A stretch of 64,000 nucleotides of DNA from Methanolinea sp. (GTDB taxonomy: Archaea > Halobacteriota > Methanomicrobia > Methanomicrobiales > Methanospirillaceae), in NCBI GenBank assembly GCA_018263335.1, contig JADFCY010000008.1:23912-87911 (forward strand), read 5' to 3'. The translations under genes were made by a program, and so were the position numbers. The notes under the pieces were generated by a model, which was not told the origin of the DNA, did no database searches, and saw nothing but the letters and a program-made list of their open reading frames with translations. This document shows, piece after piece, positions 9,876 to 17,138 of this stretch (the first letter of the stretch is position 1; every line of letters starts with the position of its first letter).

Positions 9876-10379
9876 ATGAGGCAGTGTTCGCAGGCGAAGA
9901 CCCTGCCGCAGAAAAAGAAGGGAAAAGATCCCCTGTATGGGCTCTGGCCACTGTGCATTCTCTGTGCACTCCTCCTTTTTGCAGGGTGCACCGAAGACGC
10001 CGGCCCGCCTGGTGAGAAGCCGGAGCCTCCCGGCGTCCTGATCGAATATTCCAGGAGTGGCGGTATCGCCGGGGTCATGGATTACGCAGTCGTCTTCAGT
10101 GACGGGTGGGTGGTGTACAACTCCACTTACCATGGGACGGGAGGGTTCACCCTTGGAGCCGCGGACATGGACCTCCTCCGGGGCCTGATACGCGATGCCG
10201 ATATCCCGGGTCTCGAGGACAACTATCCCGCACCAGTGCCGGGAGCTGATTATTACGCATACAGGATTATCGTCGGAAACAGGACGATTTCCACGGAGAC
10301 CACGGGTATCCCCCCGCCACTGGTTCCGGTCATCACCACCATGGACGAACTCATCTCCAGGCACGGGGCGTCTTCCTGA
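9876..10379 (+). CDS. Predicted lipoprotein of unknown function
   Basis: This 167-residue protein has a basic N terminus, a hydrophobic stretch and a lipobox LLFAGC near residue 39, so it is probably exported and lipid-anchored through the cysteine. The mature part is mostly beta-strand, with proline-rich linkers and a GADYYAYRIIVGNRTI segment. A GTG start at 9846 would add ten residues. It ends 24 bases before the convergent zinc-ribbon gene. Confidence 0.7.
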   Translation: MRQCSQAKTLPQKKKGKDPLYGLWPLCILCALLLFAGCTEDAGPPGEKPEPPGVLIEYSRSGGIAGVMDYAVVFSDGWVVYNSTYHGTGGFTLGAADMDLLRGLIRDADIPGLEDNYPAPVPGADYYAYRIIVGNRTISTETTGIPPPLVPVITTMDELISRHGASS

Positions 10380-10403
10380 TCGATCGAATCCTTCCGCGAC
10401 CCG

Positions 10404-10595
10404 CTAGAGTTCCATGACCCAGCGGGCATCGTACCGTGTCCCGCATTCGGGGCAGATCAGGACAACCCTGAAGTGGGGATGCCCGGCCGCGATACGGTGG
10501 AGCGAGGTGTGAAACCCGCGGTCGTACCCGCAGGTTCGGCACTGGCGGAATTCATCGGCAATTGCCACATGGTGAATCTCTTCCGATACTGGCAT
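10404..10595 (-). CDS. Small two-CxxC zinc-ribbon protein
   Basis: This is a 63-residue protein with paired cysteines in CRTCG (about residue 19) and CPECG (about residue 51), consistent with one zinc ribbon. Histidines lie between the pairs. Such small ribbons in archaea are often nucleic-acid or ribosome associated, but no specific role can be assigned. An extension to 10691 is possible but of poor quality; MPVSEE at 10595 is the natural start. Confidence 0.6.
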   Translation of the reverse strand: MPVSEEIHHVAIADEFRQCRTCGYDRGFHTSLHRIAAGHPHFRVVLICPECGTRYDARWVMEL

Positions 10596-10687
10596 AACCC
10601 GTTCTTCTGCGGGGGAAGAGAAAAAGGGATGTGGAGGTGAGATGCGGCGCCGAACGAAAAAGGGAGAGAGAGAAGGAGTATCTCCGT

Positions 10688-11581
10688 TCAATCGTGATAG
10701 AGGCAGGACTGGACGTCCTGGCCCAGCCGGCCGACTGCATCAGACCTGCAGCGCTGGCAGTGCCTCATCTGGCGGACATACTTTGCGCATTCGTCCTGCA
10801 TCTTCCTCTTCATCTCTGGCGTAGGCGGGGCGATGTGGGAGAACCGGTACTGGGCGATGAGAGGGATGACATTGAAATTGTATACTCCCATCTCCCCTGC
10901 CTTTTTGGCAATTTCCGGGATGTGCTCGTCATTGATGCCGGGGATGTAGACTGTGTTGATCTTCACGATCATCTTGCGCTCGATTGCCATCTCTATCCCC
11001 TTCAGCTGGTTCTCAAGGAGTATCTTCGCACCCTCGACACCCTCGTACCGTTTTCCCTTGTAGTCCACGAACTGGTAGATCTTTGCACCGATCTCGGGAT
11101 CGATCGCGTTGAGGGTGACAGTCAGGTTCCCCACGTCGTACTTGTGGAGCAGGTCAATCTTGTCGGGCAGGAGAAGTCCGTTTGTGCTCAGGCACTTGAT
11201 CACGTTCGGAAACTCCTCCTTCAGGAGGCGGAGCGTTTCAAACGTGCCTTCGTTTGCAAGCGGCTCGCCGGGGCCGGCGATCCCGACGACCTTGATGTAC
11301 GGGAACTTCTGGATCGCCTCGCGGACCAGTTCTACTGCCTCCTGTGGATTGAGCACCTTTGAGGTGACGCCCGGGCGGCTCTCGTTCACGCAGTCAAAAT
11401 CCCTCACGCAGTAGTTGCACTGGATGTTGCATTTCGGTGCGACCGGCACGTGGCAACGCCCGAATGCATGGCACGCCTTCTCCGAGAAGCAGGGGTGTTC
11501 GCGTATCTTACGGAGCTGTTCGGGGTCCCACTGCACCTTCTTCCCTGCCACATCGGCGACCTTGTATTCATTCTCTGCCAT
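10688..11581 (-). CDS. nifB: NifB-type radical SAM protein (FeMo-cofactor precursor synthesis)
   Basis: The 297-residue protein matches the archaeal short form of NifB, without the C-terminal NafY-like domain. NifB joins [4Fe-4S] units with carbide and sulfide to make the 8Fe nitrogenase cofactor precursor. The radical SAM triad is CNIQCNYC near residue 50, inside the diagnostic HPCFSEKACHAFGRCHV and DCVNESRPGV context. A C-terminal CQRCRSDAVGRLGQD motif is also NifB-specific. The ATG at 11581 has GGGGAGAGAG just upstream. No other nif genes occur in the window, so whether it serves nitrogenase depends on genes elsewhere. It is divergent from the FKBP gene. Confidence 0.9.
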   Translation of the reverse strand: MAENEYKVADVAGKKVQWDPEQLRKIREHPCFSEKACHAFGRCHVPVAPKCNIQCNYCVRDFDCVNESRPGVTSKVLNPQEAVELVREAIQKFPYIKVVGIAGPGEPLANEGTFETLRLLKEEFPNVIKCLSTNGLLLPDKIDLLHKYDVGNLTVTLNAIDPEIGAKIYQFVDYKGKRYEGVEGAKILLENQLKGIEMAIERKMIVKINTVYIPGINDEHIPEIAKKAGEMGVYNFNVIPLIAQYRFSHIAPPTPEMKRKMQDECAKYVRQMRHCQRCRSDAVGRLGQDVQSCLYHD

Positions 11582-11762
11582 CTCTCTCTCCCCGCGCCCT
11601 TCCATGCGGCGCGTTTTGTTAATTGTGAGGGTTGGCATGATAAATACAATTCGATTCAGGAATGTGCGCACCGTTTTTTCCCGATTGTCCCGGAGATCGG
11701 AGGGGCGCGCACTGGGGCGAGCCCGCAGGAATTATTGCGGATCAGGTGCAACCGGAGAGAAT

Positions 11763-12341
11763 ATGAGGAGATCAGATCGCCCCGCGAGAGGATCGGGTGG
11801 ACTCCCTCTTACCACGGCCGCATTTTGCCTTGTACTGCTTGTTGTGCTTGGTGCAGGGTGCAGCACCACTTCCGGGGTAGTAAGGGGAGATACCGTCCGT
11901 GTCTATTACACGGTCTCTTTTCCCGGGACCCCGCCATTTGAGGGCAACCTGAATGGAACCCCCCTCGAGTTCACGGTCGGTGACGGAACGGTCATCCGGG
12001 GATTCGACCAGGCATTGATAGGGATGCAACCGGGTGAAACAAAGACCGTAACGGTCTCTCCGGAGGACGGGTACGGGCTCAGGAACGAGACCCTGGTGAG
12101 AGAAGTTGATACCGCGACCGCACTCGCGTTCATCCAGAACCTTGACAGGATGGGAACGAGCCGCGTCCGTCTCTTCCCGGGCATGGAACCGGTGTTTGAA
12201 TACACGTTTCCCGGCAATGTCGTCGTGCACTACACTTTTTACAACATTTCCGAGCAATCCACCACCATCGACCAGAACCATCCACTGGCAGGAAAGGACC
12301 TCGTCTTCACCATAACGCTCGAAGAGATCGGCAAGAAGTGA
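11763..12341 (+). CDS. FKBP-type peptidyl-prolyl isomerase, lipoprotein
   Basis: This is a 192-residue exported isomerase. A transmembrane-like signal ends in a lipobox LGAGC near residue 32, so it is probably anchored outside the membrane. The FKBP fold begins at RGDTVRVYYTVSF, continues through GDGTVIRGFDQALIGMQPGE and ends with LAGKDLVFTITLEEI. An inserted segment after EDGYGLRNE resembles the IF domain of SlyD-like chaperones. Its likely role is folding of secreted or surface proteins. The ATG at 11763 has GGAG upstream. Confidence 0.87.
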   Translation: MRRSDRPARGSGGLPLTTAAFCLVLLVVLGAGCSTTSGVVRGDTVRVYYTVSFPGTPPFEGNLNGTPLEFTVGDGTVIRGFDQALIGMQPGETKTVTVSPEDGYGLRNETLVREVDTATALAFIQNLDRMGTSRVRLFPGMEPVFEYTFPGNVVVHYTFYNISEQSTTIDQNHPLAGKDLVFTITLEEIGKK

Positions 12342-12349
12342 GGAAAGAG

Positions 12350-12386
12350 GGGTCACCCTCCAAAGTCCCCCCTCCTCCGGTGACCC
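12350..12386 (+). terminator. Stem-loop after the FKBP gene
   Basis: A perfect 8-bp inverted repeat, GGGTCACC (12350-12357) and GGTGACCC (12379-12386), begins 9 bases after the stop codon. There is no long T-run directly after it, so it may be a transcript 3' end or an RNA-stability element rather than a classic terminator. Confidence 0.35.
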
Positions 12387-13365
12387 ATTTGTTACGACCC
12401 GGCAGGAAAGGGCGTGTTCTCCAAAGGAATGGCAATACAGGGATTATCTCTCAAAAAAGGTGCAATTTTCGCATGACCTGGATTGCACCGGGGCGGGCTG
12501 CCCGATGCGATCCGATACCTTTTTTATCACAATGTGATATCTCATTCTGGTGTACCGAGAAGCGCCCCGCAATGGAAAGCCTGGAGTACTGCCTATATTG
12601 ATGCCACCTTGATTGTATAGTGCTTTTTCAGGCAGGCGTCGCCCGCTGAACGGTGCACCAAAAAATCCATTTCATCTTCTTCTATATAAATTACATCGTT
12701 CAAAGTGATTTTTCCGGGTTTCTTTTGGCACGCGTCTGACGCTTTACGACCGAATCGTCAATCGGGAGCCTTATGGTCATGCAAGTACAAAAAACCTCGT
12801 TTAGGCTTCAGAAACAAGAATAAAGCATTTTTATCGATATTTTTACGAACGCCAAAATTCGCTCATCTCATCATTTCAGGCAGAGTGAGGAGACCGATTC
12901 ACCATGGAACGCATAAACGTCGCCTTTTTTTCAAGTGAAATCCGGGTGGTGCCGCAGTTTCTCCTATTTAAAGATTCCTTTCGGATGAGGCGTGCAGAGA
13001 GAACAGGGAGCGCTTTGACAATCGATCCGGCTATCCATCCCCTGCCTGATCATGAGGTGTCCCGCAGGTGAAGGCAATCCCCTTCCAGGCGTACGGGGCA
13101 TCTCACCAGGCCGGGGTGGCGACACCTCCGTGTGGAACACTGCACAAGATGTGCCAAAAAGAGCCAATTGAGATCAACAATGAATTCCGCGAGGGTGCCT
13201 TTTGCACCATGCCGGACCTCTCCGGTACTGGTCCTGTTCCCTTGAAACCCAGGGTGGGAACTCGTACCCGGCTACCCGGCGGCGGTAGGATGCAATGCGT
13301 GTCCCGATTTCCGCCCCGCCCGTGGCGTATCGCACGCGACCCCTGCAGGGCACACGGTGGAACAG
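12387..13365. other. Non-coding A+T-rich stretch with promoter-like elements
   Basis: No convincing protein gene is seen in about 980 bases. The stretch holds a perfect palindrome TATCACAATGTGATA at 12525-12539, right after a run of T. A good TATA-like CTATATAAATTAC lies near 12685, with a T-run near 12928 and a second TATA-like TATTTAAAG near 12966. The span 12710-12935 could be an untranslated transcript, but nothing shows what it would be. Base composition is clearly more A+T-rich than the flanking genes. Confidence 0.45.
12525..12539. promoter_or_regulatory. Perfect 15-bp palindrome, operator-like
   Basis: TATCACA and TGTGATA flank a single central A. Such symmetry is typical of a dimeric regulator site. 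No gene start lies close enough to name a target. Confidence 0.4.
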
Positions 13366-13439
13366 TGGGCCCGGCCGGATTCGAACCGGCGACCTCCGCC
13401 GTGTAAGGGCGACGTCATAACCGACTAGACCACGGGCCC
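13366..13439 (-). tRNA. tRNA-Val, anticodon TAC
   Basis: The 74-base gene folds as a cloverleaf. The 7-bp acceptor stem is GGGCCCG with CGGGCCC plus discriminator A, and the T-arm has GGTTCGAATCC. The anticodon loop CTTACAC sits between CGCC and GGCG, giving anticodon TAC, which reads GTA/GTG valine codons. The 3' CCA is not encoded. No intron is seen. Confidence 0.95.
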
Positions 13440-13465
13440 AGATTTGCCTGAAAGATTCAACGGTG

Positions 13466-13480
13466 TGGGTATTAAACTCA
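13466..13480 (-). promoter_or_regulatory. TATA element for tRNA-Val
   Basis: On the minus strand the sequence GAGTTTAATACCC lies about 30-40 bases before the 5' end of the tRNA, which is the expected place for an archaeal TATA box. Confidence 0.5.
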
Positions 13481-13593
13481 TCCATCGGGTTTTTTTCCAC
13501 CGCGTCAGCAGGAGATCATCGTCGGTCCACCGGGTCAGGCGGACATGGGGGATGGGCATATCAGGTATTGATCGGGTATCCTTATGGGAGTCA

Positions 13594-14250
13594 TCAGGAG
13601 TCCGCACGGAAGACCGCGTGAATCTCCTCCCTGGGAAGGTATTCGCCCCGTACCCGGAGTGTCCAGGAGACCCTCTCGATCGAGATGAGACAAAGGTTCG
13701 AAAAGAGGGCCGGGACCTCGGCGAGGGAGAAATAGTGGGTGAAGGTCCCGTCGCCGCGGAGGAACGTCATCTCTTCGATCTCCTCTCCTTTCCCGGCGCG
13801 AAAGTCCGCAGCAGAGAAGACGCGAAGGTAGACGTAACCGCCGCGCCTGATCACTCTCTCCACCTCGTTGCATATCTCTCTTCTCTGCCTGACTGAGGCG
13901 TGGCCGAGGATGTGAAAGAGGAGCACCGCATCGAATGATCCCGCGCGGTACGGCATCCTGGATGCATCGGCCGACAACAGGTGGACGCACCCGTGTCCAA
14001 AAAACCGGGATGCGCAGATCCGGATCGCCTCCCGGGAGAAGTCAAATGCCACCACTTCGGGGCAGCGTGTCCCGGAATCCGGGGGACTGTCCCGTTCGCC
14101 AACGATGGCGGCCAGGCTCTTCCCGTCGCCGCATCCGGCGTCGAGCACCCTCTCGTGGGGATGAAATGAAGGCAGCCTGCAGTGACCCCTGGCCCATCGC
14201 CGCCCCCTCATCGCGTAGTCGGCGTCCCATGCCTCCCGCAAAGCGTCCAT
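13594..14250 (-). CDS. Class I SAM-dependent methyltransferase
   Basis: This is a 218-residue methyltransferase with the SAM-binding glycine loop VLDAGCGDGKSL near residue 35, an acidic post-loop and a motif SFDAVLLFHILGHAS typical of the ubiE/BioC-like superfamily. The substrate cannot be told from sequence. An in-frame TTG at 14298 would add 16 residues; ATG 14250 is simpler. It lies downstream of mch on the same strand, after a probable terminator. Confidence 0.8.
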   Translation of the reverse strand: MDALREAWDADYAMRGRRWARGHCRLPSFHPHERVLDAGCGDGKSLAAIVGERDSPPDSGTRCPEVVAFDFSREAIRICASRFFGHGCVHLLSADASRMPYRAGSFDAVLLFHILGHASVRQRREICNEVERVIRRGGYVYLRVFSAADFRAGKGEEIEEMTFLRGDGTFTHYFSLAEVPALFSNLCLISIERVSWTLRVRGEYLPREEIHAVFRADS

Positions 14251-14369
14251 CTCTGGAAGTGTTCTCCCGGATGCATCAACAGTCTTTCTTTGGGGCAATT
14301 GTGCGAGAATGAATCCGGGCTCATTCGCATGATACCCGGACCGGAAAACCAGGCACTCCCTTTTTAGTG

Positions 14370-14392
14370 ACAGGAAAAAAAGAGAACGTGGG
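14370..14392 (-). terminator. T-rich terminator after mch
   Basis: Read on the minus strand, a run of seven T (14375-14381) follows shortly after the mch stop, as expected for archaeal intrinsic termination. Confidence 0.5.
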
Positions 14393-15337
14393 TCAGATGA
14401 GCCCGAATGACTTGAGGGCCACGTCGGGGTTTACGGCGCCGCAGTGGTAGACCACGCCCTCGGAGATCTCGTTGATCACGACTTCAGCCGGGGAGAAGAG
14501 CGAGGTATCGATCTTGTAGAAGTCGTACCCTGCTTCCTTGAAGATCTCGTTGAAGGGCTTTCCGTATCCCTTGGACTTGTTGCTTGGGATCTTCTCGAGG
14601 TAGTCCTTGATCTCGGGTGCCTTCATGGTCAGCATGATCCTTCCATGGTATATGGTGGCGTCGTTTGTCACACCCATCGCAAGTTTCGGGCCCCGGACCG
14701 GGGGAAGGGGTGCGCATCCGAATGCCGCGACAACCTTGCGGGTGTCAAAGTGGAGCTCGTTCAGCTTGTAGATGGCAGTCTCCACGCAACGGCCGGCGAC
14801 CTGTATGGAACCCACGATCGAGGCCGTGGGGGCAACCACGGCGCAGACGTTGCTCACGTCGATATGGCAGTCCTCTGCGATCTTCTCCATGACCTCTCCA
14901 TTGGGGAGGTGGTCGCTCTCGAGGGCGATGACCGCCGAGTCAAAATCGTCCTCGTACTCGATCACTTCGTAGGTGTGCTTGGGCTTGAGGGAGAGAGCCC
15001 TTGCAGGTCCACTGCCCATGGCGAAGTAGTTATTGTGCTTGATCGTCCATCCTGCCTTCTGTGCGCCGAGGCAGGATACGGAGGGGAAGTCTGTGAACAC
15101 ATCGATGAAAGGAATGGGGAAATCCTTGATGCTGGCCATCCTGAAATTGACCTCTCCAAGTCCTCCCATGCAGATCTCGGTGAAGGCGCGGCCGGCTGCA
15201 TACCCTCCCCGTGTGCTTACCCCGCAATCGATGATCCGTGCGCCGTTATCAAGTTCATGGTAGGCAGCGTTGAATTCTTCGGCGTATTCCGCCAGGTTTT
15301 CAAAAATCTCTAAAGCAAGTTCGTTTACACTGAGCAC
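14393..15337 (-). CDS. mch: Methenyltetrahydromethanopterin cyclohydrolase
   Basis: Mch (314 residues) hydrolyses methenyl-H4MPT to formyl-H4MPT, or the reverse, in the central C1 pathway of methanogenesis in the cytoplasm. Family landmarks are GVSTRGGYAAGRAFTEICMGGLG near residue 45, the NNYFAMGSGPARAL segment and CAVVAPTASIVGSIQVAGR. Length is standard for the family. The likely start is GTG 15337, giving M-LSVNELAL, with AAGGGGGT about eight bases upstream. An ATG at 15358 would place that ribosome site inside the gene. The gene follows orc1 on the same strand, with its own promoter. Confidence 0.96.
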   Translation of the reverse strand: MLSVNELALEIFENLAEYAEEFNAAYHELDNGARIIDCGVSTRGGYAAGRAFTEICMGGLGEVNFRMASIKDFPIPFIDVFTDFPSVSCLGAQKAGWTIKHNNYFAMGSGPARALSLKPKHTYEVIEYEDDFDSAVIALESDHLPNGEVMEKIAEDCHIDVSNVCAVVAPTASIVGSIQVAGRCVETAIYKLNELHFDTRKVVAAFGCAPLPPVRGPKLAMGVTNDATIYHGRIMLTMKAPEIKDYLEKIPSNKSKGYGKPFNEIFKEAGYDFYKIDTSLFSPAEVVINEISEGVVYHCGAVNPDVALKSFGLI

Positions 15338-15377
15338 GTGGAGTACCCCCTTTACCATAGAACATAGCAGCAGAAGT

Positions 15378-15410
15378 GATAAGAGTTATCAAATGATCGT
15401 TTTATAAAAA
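15378..15410 (-). promoter_or_regulatory. mch promoter with TATA box and palindrome
   Basis: On the minus strand a strong TATA sequence TTTTTATAAAA lies at 15400-15410, at the very end of orc1. About 10 bases downstream is a palindrome GATAA-CTC-TTATC (15378-15390), where a bound regulator would sit close to the transcription start. Confidence 0.55.
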
Positions 15411-15412
15411 GA

Positions 15413-16576
15413 TCAGGAGAGATATTCGATTATTCTCGCCGGGTCGTATCTCAGGCTGATCACCCTCGTGCGGCCTTTCCCGTCGCGGTATTCGAGGTTT
15501 ACGAGTCGCATCGCGTCGAACTTCTTCACTATCTCGTAAAAGCGCGTGTAGCCGACTCCGGACTCATCTTTTACCGCCTTGTAGACCTCCCCTGCATTCA
15601 TCTCCCCTCCTTCGCCGGCATGGGTGGCAAGGGTGAGGAGCAGGGCTTTCTCCTCTGCCTTGAGGGACTTCACCGAGTATGCCAGGTGAAGGTAGCGCGA
15701 TACCTTGTAGGCACCGCAGATGTCCTCCGTCTCGATCACCCGGCTTGCCCGCTTCTCTGCGTTCAACGCGGCCCGTTTCAGCAGGTCGACTCCCACTCTC
15801 AAATCCCCGCTCTTCTGGGTCTGCTCGACCACGAGATCGAACATGGGGGGCGGGAGGCATCCGGGGTAGAGCCCCTGCATCACCCGTTCGCTGATGATGC
15901 TTTTTACCTCCTCCATGGTGTAGGGAGGGAAGTAGATCTCTGTGGGGCGGAAGACCGAGGATACCCGCGCATCAACCTCCCGCGCGATATCCACGTCCAT
16001 GTCGCTGACGATCATGATCACTCCCACTCTCGTCCCGGGATACGCCTCGTGAGAGCGGAGGAGCGTGTAGAGCACCTTGTTTATCTCGTTCTCGTAGAGG
16101 AGGTAGTTGGCGTCATCGAGCGCCACCAGGAGCACCTGCTCCTCCTTTGCGAGGATCCTCGCAATCGCATCAAAGACCTGCTTGAAGGACGTCCCTGACG
16201 AGGGGGGCAGATGCCCCGAGAGCCTCCGGTAGATCTGGGAGAAGATGGCGAACTTGGTGTTGTCGATCTGGCAGTTGACATGGATGGGGACAAGTCTCTT
16301 CGTGGTCTCCTCTATCTCTGCAAAAAGTTTCTTGACGCTGGTGGTCTTGCCTGTCCCCGGCAGGCCGCGGCAGATGGTGTTGAGGGGCCGGCCTCCCCGC
16401 AGTCCTGGCCTGATCTGGAACGCGAGTTCGCGCATCTGTGTCTCCCGGAAATTGAACTGCTCGGGGACGTAATCGATCTCAAACACCTCCGGGTCGCGAA
16501 AGAGGGTCTCATCCCACATCAGGAGGTTCTTCTTCACCAGGGCAACACCTTCTGTATCCGGTTCAATGCGATTCAC
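15413..16576 (-). CDS. orc1: Orc1/Cdc6 replication initiator
   Basis: This 387-residue AAA+ ATPase binds replication origins and loads the MCM helicase. Walker A is GLPGTGKTTS near residue 72 and Walker B LLVALDDAN near residue 148. The sensor/arginine-finger region includes DARVSSVFRPTEIYFPPY, and the C-terminal third is a winged-helix DNA-binding domain (GVGYTRFYEIVKKFDAM). The family often lies next to an origin, but I cannot find convincing origin repeats beside it. The gene starts 3 bases after the stop of an unknown cysteine-bearing protein. Confidence 0.93.
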   Translation of the reverse strand: MNRIEPDTEGVALVKKNLLMWDETLFRDPEVFEIDYVPEQFNFRETQMRELAFQIRPGLRGGRPLNTICRGLPGTGKTTSVKKLFAEIEETTKRLVPIHVNCQIDNTKFAIFSQIYRRLSGHLPPSSGTSFKQVFDAIARILAKEEQVLLVALDDANYLLYENEINKVLYTLLRSHEAYPGTRVGVIMIVSDMDVDIAREVDARVSSVFRPTEIYFPPYTMEEVKSIISERVMQGLYPGCLPPPMFDLVVEQTQKSGDLRVGVDLLKRAALNAEKRASRVIETEDICGAYKVSRYLHLAYSVKSLKAEEKALLLTLATHAGEGGEMNAGEVYKAVKDESGVGYTRFYEIVKKFDAMRLVNLEYRDGKGRTRVISLRYDPARIIEYLS

Positions 16577-16579
16577 CCC

Positions 16580-17074
16580 TCAGACTTTTTTGAGGCACTT
16601 CCTGCACAGGACCCTGCTTGCAAAGAGCATGCTCATCTTCTGCTCCGCCTGGTTCATTGGTGCACCGCATTCCTCGCAGGTTATGGCCCCCGGTCCGGCC
16701 CCCTTCCCGACCGCAGGGACTGGAGAAGGGGGGCTGCGCGGCGCGGGTGATGTCGCCGCGGGCACCTCTGCCGGAGCGGGCGATGCAGCGGGCGCAGCGC
16801 CTGCAGACACGCGCTCCTCCCCCATTCCAGGGGTTTCGGGGACCAGGTCGGGCTCCTCTCCCGCAGGGGGGAGGACACGGCGCCGGAAGCTCTCTATCCT
16901 CTCGGCGGTTGCCGGGTCACCGCGCCCGTAGGTCCCGAGCACATCTGAGAGGAACCTGGCAAGGTCGCGGGCATCCCCGAGGTCCTTCACCTCCCCGTTC
17001 ACTTCGAGGCGGAGGTTCTCGTAGTGCTCCAGGTTCACCGTGATCCCGATGGTGAGGGTCCTTGGCCCGCTCAT
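16580..17074 (-). CDS. Unknown protein with proline/alanine linker and C-terminal zinc finger
   Basis: This is a 164-residue protein of three parts. The first is a folded beta/alpha N-terminal domain of about 70 residues (GITVNLEHYENLRLEVNGEV). It is followed by a ~50-residue Ala/Pro-rich linker and then a C-terminal zinc finger with CEECG and CRKC. I do not recognise a family. It sits directly upstream of orc1 with three bases between, so the two are probably co-transcribed. That suggests, but does not prove, a link to replication or DNA binding. Confidence 0.65.
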   Translation of the reverse strand: MSGPRTLTIGITVNLEHYENLRLEVNGEVKDLGDARDLARFLSDVLGTYGRGDPATAERIESFRRRVLPPAGEEPDLVPETPGMGEERVSAGAAPAASPAPAEVPAATSPAPRSPPSPVPAVGKGAGPGAITCEECGAPMNQAEQKMSMLFASRVLCRKCLKKV

Positions 17075-17138
17075 AGTACCATACTAGCGCGGCACATTCT
17101 AATGAAAGTGCCTCCCCGCACCGCCATCGCGGGAGATA

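Noticed and set aside
13068..13406. Plus-strand open frame of 112 codons
   Set aside because: It runs across the tRNA-Val gene on the other strand and has no recognisable protein features.
15338..16580. Replication origin beside orc1
   Set aside because: The adjoining gaps are only a few dozen bases, and I could not find repeated origin-recognition boxes; calling one would be guesswork.
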